In this document: piece after piece, positions 61,301-64,000 of the stretch
Position numbering within the stretch: position 1 is the stretch's first letter
Layout of the letters: each line of letters begins with the position of its first letter
From: Nymphalis io
Taxonomy: Eukaryota; Arthropoda; Insecta; Lepidoptera; Nymphalidae
Direction of reading: 5' to 3'
Length of the DNA: 64,000 nucleotides
Assembly (NCBI RefSeq): GCF_905147045.1
Contig: NC_065914.1
Coordinates: forward strand, 1,860,001-1,924,000
Notes under the pieces: generated by a model
Told to the model about the DNA's origin: nothing
Database searches by the model: none
What the model saw: the letters and a program-made list of their open reading frames with translations, nothing else
Made by a program: the position numbers and the translations under genes

Positions 61301-63629
61301 GATCAGGTATTATATTTCCAGGGAGCTGGACCAGGCCTGCATGGAGGCCGTGGCGGCACTGCTTAAAGGTCTGCCGCTGCAGCCCCAGGAGTCCAACCGT
61401 GGAAAACTCATGGAGGCCAAGAGCCAGCTCTTCTTGAAGTGAGATATTTACATGGCAGATATTCTTTATTTATGCATTTTATATAATGTTTAGTTATGTA
61501 ACAAATACACTTACTCAGTGGTATATGGTTTGTACCTCTCACTCATAAAATATTCTACCGGAAATCAGCAATACAATTGAAAGGTAGTGAGCCACAGATA
61601 CAAGGGACATTGAATCTTAATTTTTAAGGTTGGTGGCGAATTTGCGGTGTAAGAGATGGATTAATATTTCATACAATGCGCTGTCTGTGTGTGTGTGACC
61701 TGTCTGTCTGTGACCCATGATTACCATTATTAATTAATTGTTCCTACTTCGTAAAATTTTAAATAATCTTTAATTTTTATTTTTATTTGTTATAACTCTG
61801 CTATGTATTTTGATTTAATTATTTGTGAAGACTTAATCGGTATATGTTATAACTGTTTGTCTTCCTAGATTAAATAAATAAATAAGTTAATCCATTCGCT
61901 TGTCTGTCTATATATATAATAACTGTGCGATTCTGTGCGTTGATATGCCAGTAAGTCACTATACTAACTACTGGGGCTAGCACAATGAAAATCGGCATTT
62001 GAAAAGTTGTATGAAAATTTGTGTTTCTTCTAAATTATGAGGCGAGCGAAACTACGAGAAGCGGTAGTAATAAATAAATGGTCTTCTAGTATATGTTCTT
62101 TGTTATATATCACTTTTGGCGGTAATTTATATAATGATATAATATATTTCCAGGTATTTCACTCTATTCATGAACTTACTGAACGATTGCAACGAGGTCG
62201 AGCTGACGGAGGGCCCGGGACGTCTGGACACCTTAAGGAACGCGACCATCCAGGCCATGTCCAACTTACTTTCCGCGAATATCGACTCCGGATTCATGCA
62301 TAGTATTGGTAAGTGAGAATAACATTTTTTTTAATATTATGAGTAGTGGGACGAGGTAAAGGGCCACCTGATGATAAATTGTCACTACCGCCCATAGGCA
62401 TTGGCGAGGTAAGAAATAATAAACATTCCTTACATCGCCAATGCGCTATCAACCTTGGGAATTTTGGGAACTGAGATATTATGCCCCTTATGTTTGTAAT
62501 TACACTGACTCTTATTAATAATTAATTATAATTACACTGACTGACTGGAACGCAACAATAATAAGTATTGCTGCTTAGTGACACAACATCTGATGAGTGG
62601 GTGGTACCCACCCAGGCGGGCTTGCACAAAGCCCTACCACCAGGTAAATTCGAAAACCATACTTCGAATTGTCGAGTCAAGTCGATTTTTACAGTATGTA
62701 TAACTTTATATTTAGGTCTAAAGAATTTATGTTTTATAAAAAAAAGCGTTTATTTTGAGCCTCTGATGCACAATCAATAATATTACAATTTTAAAAAATA
62801 AACAAATGTATGTATTAAGATAATATTTTAAGTTTATAAAGTCATGGATTATCAATCGTTAGTCATTTACTGATCACATTGATAAGTCACACTGACAAAT
62901 AACAGTTACCATGGTAACCGCGTCCTTGACAGCTGCAACGTGTATGCTGCCAGAGCTTTTGTCCACAGATAAACCGTAACGGCCTGTGATTGTCCCACTG
63001 CTGGGCTAAAGGCCTCTCCTCTTTTTGAGGAGAAGGTTTGAAGCTTATTCCACCACGCTGCTCCAATGCGGGTTGGTGGAATACACATGTGGCAGAATTT
63101 CAGTGAAATTAGACACATGCAGGTTTCTTCACGTTGTTTTCCTTCACCGTAAAGCAGGAGATGAATTATAATCACAAATTAAGCACATGAAAATTCAGTG
63201 AGGCTTGCCCAGGCTTGAACCCACGATCATCGGTTAAGATTCACGCGTTCTTACCACTGGGCAATCTCGGCTCACAGATAAACGCTAACAATATATTTAT
63301 GACTGCCTTTACAGGACAATCATCTAGCAATAGTAAAGTCTAACAATAGCGCAAGCAAGAAATTTTGCTCGATTTTTCCCTCCAAACACCGTTTCTGGTT
63401 GTTGCTGTAATGGGTACCACACCACTTTGATTCAATGACTGATCCTTTAAATTTTGCAATTTGTTAAACAGGTTTGGGTTACCACCGCGATTTACAAACG
63501 CGAGCTGCATTCATGAAAGTTTTGACGAAGATCCTGCAGCAAGGCACAGGGTTCGACGCCCTGGCAGAGACCGTTCTGGCGGACCGCTTCGAGCAGCTCG
63601 TTCAGCTCGTCACCACGAAATCGGATAAG
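32312..63629 (+). CDS. Nf1: Neurofibromin (Nf1), first 26 exons, 3' end outside the window
   Basis: Neurofibromin is a cytosolic and membrane-associated Ras GTPase-activating protein. Twenty-six exons join in phase to 3483 nt, exactly 1161 codons. The start MGTQKPGEWANSLIARFEDQ corresponds to the human N-terminus. Clear landmarks follow in order: HRFSLVIAGLTKIL, SLNFFNAVFNRISARLQ, WPLQIMLLILNP, VTCVKLCKASTY, VKLVHADPKLML, YLWSIDTEAVLVAMSCF, VHTLLPNYAVF, MTSFLCALGGVCLKR, MSPALYPILFDQIK, VHIKTKLCQVVDAMMRRRDD, AKSQLFLKYFTLFMNLLNDC, and LGYHRDLQTRAAFMKVLTKI. This is the N-terminal HEAT-like, Cys/Ser-rich and most of the tubulin-binding part. The last codons (LVTTKSDK) fall just short of the Ras-GAP domain. 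The second intron is 11.7 kb; later introns are mostly 0.1-2.9 kb. Confidence 0.97.
33090..33405 (+). repeat. Interspersed repeat B, near full length
   Basis: gtggtttgtgcaagcccgtc through gttcccaagggtggtggtgc to cacttaacataaggtttccc, in Nf1 intron 2. Confidence 0.8.
33575..33770 (+). repeat. Interspersed repeat B, diverged
   Basis: gaactacaggtacaagggat, taacatcttggttcctagg and acgtggcccatttgc remain. Confidence 0.65.
33850..34600 (-). mobile_element. CR1/Jockey-type LINE remnant (LINE-A), reverse transcriptase C-terminal part
   Basis: The minus strand reads NPDNYRPISVLPVLSKILEK at about 34500-34570. It then jumps without the palm motifs to QFDPLTINDIPL, YIKKKISSLIGQLRNVV and a terminal SEGAQLYNKIPSLIKNVNS. 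The catalytic middle is deleted. The family resembles the LINE at 27545-29100. Confidence 0.75.
34601..34989. other. AT-rich stretch with a TA microsatellite
   Basis: Contains a T-rich run at 34605 and alternating tatata at about 34826-34858. No gene seen. Confidence 0.6.
34990..37290 (-). mobile_element. LINE-B, non-LTR retrotransposon, broken but long
   Basis: The minus strand shows, from right to left, an endonuclease C-terminal remnant (DKYHPPLEINFEVDGSSE, about 37215-37150). Next is a linker (36519-37070: VPKKSIKHQIKYTVWYSFQL, FFYSYIKNLR). Then come RT fingers (36199-36399: KKDIRNYRAISILSVFSKIF) and palm (35188-35886: FSFYADDLKIYMN, the YADD box). A C-terminal part near 35050-35180 ends APLNRALKTYNN in a shifted frame. 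Several frameshifts and stops make it inactive. Confidence 0.85.
37300..38390 (-). mobile_element. LINE-A upstream part: endonuclease end and RT start
   Basis: The minus strand reads SAKSDHKQIFLELKKIKS near 38225-38180, a typical endonuclease C-terminal SDH motif. It is followed by ENLYKTIETVNFDELSKDYL near 38120-38060 and, around 37490, NLDANCSTGIDGINTKAIKC, the start of a reverse transcriptase. It is probably the other half of the LINE at 33850-34600, separated by insertion of LINE-B. Confidence 0.7.
38400..38900. repeat. Unclassified sequence with an internal imperfect duplication
   Basis: Two similar segments at about 38398-38460 and 38560-38615 share acaaaatttc, agttt-aagtc and cgtt-a-gttata words. 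A GC-richer segment at 38640-38740 (gtcacactggcggggagctc) may belong to an unknown repeat. No gene seen. Confidence 0.45.
38914..39133. repeat. 71-bp direct duplication flanking a SINE A fragment
   Basis: 38914-38984 and 39063-39133 are identical except for one base (ctat against ctct). Between them lies about 57 bp of family A 3' end (cccactgctgggctaaggcc). Confidence 0.85.
39202..39425 (+). mobile_element. tRNA-derived SINE family A, 3'-truncated
   Basis: Starts gccgagatggcctagtggtt with a good A-box and gtaggttcaaacccggg as B-box, and stops near attggagcagcatattgc. Confidence 0.85.
40013..40378 (-). mobile_element. tRNA-derived SINE family C, near full length
   Basis: The minus strand starts ctgcttcgttggtctagtgg with the B-box in gggttcaattcg. 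It contains gcctcggaaagcacgcaaa and ends ttgagattggccgccgtgcc, followed by gacattattattatt. Confidence 0.9.
40587..40760 (-). repeat. 3' LTR of the Ty3/gypsy element
   Basis: Begins tgttgaatatgtgaataat and ends ccccatacattaca (plus strand). I see one difference from the other LTR (aagtaatatt against aagtagtatt). Confidence 0.93.
40909..42942 (-). pseudogene. Gypsy Pol: protease, truncated RT, integrase
   Basis: 677 codons open. Residues 1-10 hold the protease site (MEIDTGSAIS); the frame is open for about 40 codons upstream too. Around 130-250 is the start of RT (VPVMKKDGTIRVCGDFKLTL, then GGIKFTKLDLSQAYAQLEL). After NTHKGLFRYN the frame passes directly to TRKTVVEHQNKDNILKK: the YxDD active site, thumb and RNase H are missing by an in-frame deletion. 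The integrase part is intact by eye: an H-H-C-C zinc domain (HVGHLG ... CNECVTC) and the D-D-E core (IDFLGPL, SDNGPPF, HPSSNGAAEGAVKL). It cannot reverse-transcribe itself. Confidence 0.9.
43070..43969 (-). pseudogene. Gypsy Gag with zinc knuckle, interrupted
   Basis: 43337-43969 encodes Gag starting MSVGKLEHFDLGKDDWNLYV, with RFKFRQRVQRHNESVAEYAA in the middle. A TGA ends it at 43337, next to a tandem tatgaacg duplication. The same frame resumes to 43070 with CDVCGANHQVNRC and a CRVCNEQGHLKKVC knuckle. It stops at an aaaaaag run where Pol continues in another frame, by programmed shifting or an indel. Confidence 0.85.
44022..44195 (-). repeat. 5' LTR of the Ty3/gypsy element
   Basis: The 174-bp partner of 40587-40760. 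Transcription would start here and run leftwards. Confidence 0.93.
44935..45310 (+). mobile_element. tRNA-derived SINE family C, near full length
   Basis: Head gtgcctagtggctagctata with B-box gagttcaaatccca; body tctcggaaagcacgtgaa; ends tcctgaccgaaaattattatt. In Nf1 intron 3. Confidence 0.85.
45550..45735 (+). repeat. Repeat B fragment followed by an A-rich tail
   Basis: atatttcttaaggcgccaag and tgtcaggtggcccatctgcc, then a segment ending aaaataaataaataaaaata that resembles a retroposon 3' end. Confidence 0.55.
46482..46768 (+). repeat. Interspersed repeat B, near full length
   Basis: ggtggtagggctttgtgcaa through gttcccaaggttggtggcgc to ccatcaaatggcccatatga, in Nf1 intron 6. Confidence 0.9.
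46827..46995 (-). repeat. Diverged SINE family A
   Basis: taaatgccccactactggga and ctctcattttatgcag recall the family A 3' end; the rest is heavily mutated. Confidence 0.45.
47530..48476 (+). other. Nf1 intron 7, unassigned
   Basis: Contains a stretch rich in aca/cac words at 47780-47880 and a GC-richer segment at 47895-48060. No conserved exon recognised. Confidence 0.6.
48806..49003 (+). repeat. Interspersed repeat E with GC-rich hairpin
   Basis: tttaacgctagaaaatcgca, a cccccac / gtggggg hairpin with loop gggaaca, gtaccctttccgccttaacg and gctttcgcatgctaccgtca. In Nf1 intron 8. Confidence 0.8.
49004..49604 (+). other. Rest of Nf1 intron 8
   Basis: AT-rich, with a tagatagatagat microsatellite at 49255. 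No gene or clear repeat. Confidence 0.6.
49790..49970 (+). mobile_element. SINE family C, internally deleted
   Basis: tgcctcgttggtctagtggc begins the tRNA-like head, but it jumps to cggagtcaggaagttgaaag, so the B-box is lost. Ends tagagagtgcacctgtgttt. Confidence 0.8.
49985..50275 (+). repeat. Interspersed repeat B, diverged
   Basis: acataacatcttggttccca, aggaatggttaatatttctt and gggcggtgggaccacttcc, shortly before Nf1 exon 10. A gtat tetranucleotide run follows at 50287-50305. Confidence 0.7.
52390..52668 (+). repeat. Interspersed repeat B, near full length
   Basis: ctggtggtaggattttgtgc through gttcccaaggttggtggcgc to ccatcaggtggctcatatgc, directly after Nf1 exon 14. Confidence 0.9.
53082..63629 (+). 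CDS. Nf1: Nf1 exon map, exons 15-26
   Basis: Exons are 53082-53268, 54069-54168, 55150-55273, 56146-56251, 58222-58261, 58792-58963, 59500-59642, 60065-60173, 60490-60596, 61322-61438, 62154-62308 and 63472-63629. A Trp codon is split between exons 16 and 17 (FIR-W-DSVCK). Exon 17 (KGVAGDKPPESPHHAAAE) is the least conserved and most GC-rich. Exon 19 is only 40 nt. Exon 24 ends two bases into a Lys codon completed by exon 25 (LFLKYF). Confidence 0.92.
53655..53870 (+). repeat. Interspersed repeat B, strongly diverged
   Basis: gtggtagagctgtgtccaaa, taaccgccaaacagcaat-like words and ccgtagtttccaaggttgct. Confidence 0.6.
54195..54470 (+). mobile_element. SINE family C, diverged
   Basis: gctacctcgtttgtttaaag (degenerate A-box), ggattcaaaccccgg (B-box), ggaaggtacgtaaagc and tagagagtgcaccggtgttt. 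In Nf1 intron 16. Confidence 0.75.
54471..55149 (+). other. Nf1 intron 16, rest
   Basis: AT-rich with no assigned element; becomes GC-rich from about 55040 towards exon 17. Confidence 0.55.
55470..56045 (+). mobile_element. 3' end of a non-LTR retrotransposon
   Basis: The plus strand at about 55560-55685 reads SDSFTVHSIRLWNSLPLEAR then TITSFKKMIKEHYLAS and stop, the usual C-terminus of LINE reverse transcriptases. The 3' UTR follows and ends in gcaataaagagtatataaat with repeated aata units. 5'-truncated, in Nf1 intron 17. Confidence 0.75.
56481..57356 (-). pseudogene. Copia Gag and start of protease
   Basis: 57030-57356 starts SVPKLKGRENYDEWCFAADN, the copia Gag N-terminus. After a frame break the frame 56481-56999 continues with WVRSLLLAGLTDRYSPMIMA, a CYKCKSTGHYRNQC zinc knuckle and the protease site YVDSGASAHMT, ending at the inverted repeat. 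One frame break and truncation make it inactive. Confidence 0.85.
57507..58150 (+). pseudogene. Copia RT and RNase H remnant
   Basis: 57507-57863 reads LKRAIYGLKQSSLAWYERVK, then LYVDDFLIFSNN (YVDD active site) and LKDLGPVRQYLGMRI, ended by TAG at 57861. After a frame change 57932-58150 has YQKLIGSLMYLAVLTRPDIA, the RNase H lead-in. Sits in Nf1 intron 18 in the sense orientation. Confidence 0.88.
58222..58261 (+). CDS. Nf1: Nf1 exon 19, 40-nt small exon
   Basis: Encodes KTPQEVEYCLVT with split Gly and Arg codons at its ends. The preceding intron (56252-58221) contains the rearranged copia element, the following one (58262-58791) repeat B. Skipping it would shift the frame, so inclusion should be constitutive. 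Confidence 0.8.
58393..58680 (+). repeat. Interspersed repeat B, near full length
   Basis: ctggtggtagagctttgtgc through gttcccaaggttggtggcgc to ccatcaggtggcccatatgc. One of the best copies, in Nf1 intron 19. Confidence 0.9.
59018..59225 (-). repeat. Interspersed repeat B, strongly diverged
   Basis: gagccatggtaagtggttac at the left and an inverted internal piece (gatggttggtggcgaattga) at the right suggest rearrangement. Confidence 0.55.
59873..59990 (-). mobile_element. SINE family C fragment
   Basis: gtgcgcaaacacacactcat, aattcgatggaatggtaatc and gtgggaccaccggctttgg, a middle piece of the family. In Nf1 intron 21. Confidence 0.75.
60200..60440 (-). repeat. Interspersed repeat B
   Basis: tggcccatttatgacctta at the left, ctcacccttaaaaccggaac in the middle, and gatgaatggatggtacg at the right. 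In Nf1 intron 22. Confidence 0.75.
60597..61321 (+). other. Nf1 intron 23, unassigned
   Basis: AT-rich; a cgccatctatcgcc word at 60844 recurs near 20022 (cgccatctattg), hinting at a short unclassified repeat. Confidence 0.5.
61515..61885 (+). repeat. Diverged repeat B plus a LINE-like 3' tail
   Basis: ggaaatcagcaatacaattg and aggttggtggcgaatttgcg mark repeat B to about 61735. 61740-61885 is T-rich and ends agattaaataaataaataag, like a retroposon end. Confidence 0.55.
62340..62645 (-). repeat. Interspersed repeat B, with a small internal duplication
   Basis: gggccacctgatgataaatt at the left, tgagtgggtggtacccaccc and agccctaccaccagg at the right. taattacactgac occurs twice (62498 and 62530). 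Confidence 0.85.
62978..63275 (-). mobile_element. tRNA-derived SINE family A, near full length
   Basis: Complete body with tRNA-like head (ctgggcaatctcggct at the right on plus). In Nf1 intron 25, just before exon 26. Confidence 0.9.
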
Positions 63630-64000
63630 GTGGGTGGAGCGTTTCCAAGATACTTACAGTATCAGGCTGTACATGTCCCACTGCTGGGCTAAGACCGAGG
63701 CATTTTAATACGTAATGTTACCCATAGTTAGTAAACTGAATGTCGTTAGGATGAGGCAAGTGCAAGTGCTATGTACACTTGTAATTGAGATGCACATTAG
63801 ATATACTATTATTGTTTTATAAATTATTTTTTCAATGATTTATGTGTATGTTGTAAGTGTGCTATTATAAATAAATAAAAAAATAAATAGTTTTAGTGAC
63901 CAGACGTCAGACATACGTTTGCTTTTGTCACTGGCTCAGTTTTTATTGTGATAATTTAGGTATGCTGTTGTAATGTATTTCAACAGCAATTAAAAAAGAA
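63630..64000 (+). other. Start of Nf1 intron 26
   Basis: A family A fragment, cccactgctgggctaagac, at 63677-63695, then AT-rich sequence with ataaataaaaaaataaata at 63870. No exon before the window ends. Confidence 0.7.

Overview
The window looks like AT-rich nuclear DNA of a butterfly or moth. Genes are split by many short, phase-consistent introns, and the introns are packed with tRNA-derived SINEs, RTE- and CR1/Jockey-type LINEs, and Ty3/gypsy and copia retrotransposons. The most abundant SINE has a tRNA-like head (gatggccyagtgg, then gggttcaaacccggg) and a tail ending cccagcagtgggac. It resembles a family I know from nymphalid butterflies, so a nymphalid is my best guess, from memory only.

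Layout. 1-196 is a LINE fragment. 386-7534 (minus) is ten exons of a very acidic protein with a late cysteine motif; it runs off the left edge and may be the N-terminal part of an eggless/SETDB1-like chromatin protein. 8533-18894 (plus), divergent from it, is a five-exon gene for a 155-residue membrane-anchored protein with the N-terminal layout of RMDN3/PTPIP51: membrane anchor, coiled coil, basic stretch and FFAT-like motifs. About 13452-27072 is a large diverged inverted duplication: exons 3-5 of that gene occur again on the minus strand at 25696-26498. 29387-31129 (minus) holds two short 5' exons of an unidentified gene. 32312 to beyond 64000 (plus) is Nf1 (neurofibromin): 26 exons and exactly 1161 codons in the window, stopping just before the Ras-GAP domain. 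Its second intron (32919-44576) has absorbed most of the transposons.

Gene relations. Nf1 is a cytosolic and membrane-associated Ras GTPase-activating protein. The RMDN3-like protein would tether mitochondria to the endoplasmic reticulum through VAP proteins. The acidic protein would be nuclear. I see no shared pathway; the two head-to-head gene pairs could share promoters.

Mobile elements. An RTE element (15206-18175) and a Ty3/gypsy element (40587-44195) each sit inside a copy of the same SINE, with target-site duplications of 11 bp and 5 bp. The gypsy LTRs differ at about one base in 174, but the element has lost the reverse transcriptase active site and RNase H. A copia element (56479-58150) has its gag part inverted between 19-bp inverted repeats that match a primer-binding site for the initiator tRNA-Met anticodon loop.

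All calls come from reading the sequence and from family knowledge; no database search was run.
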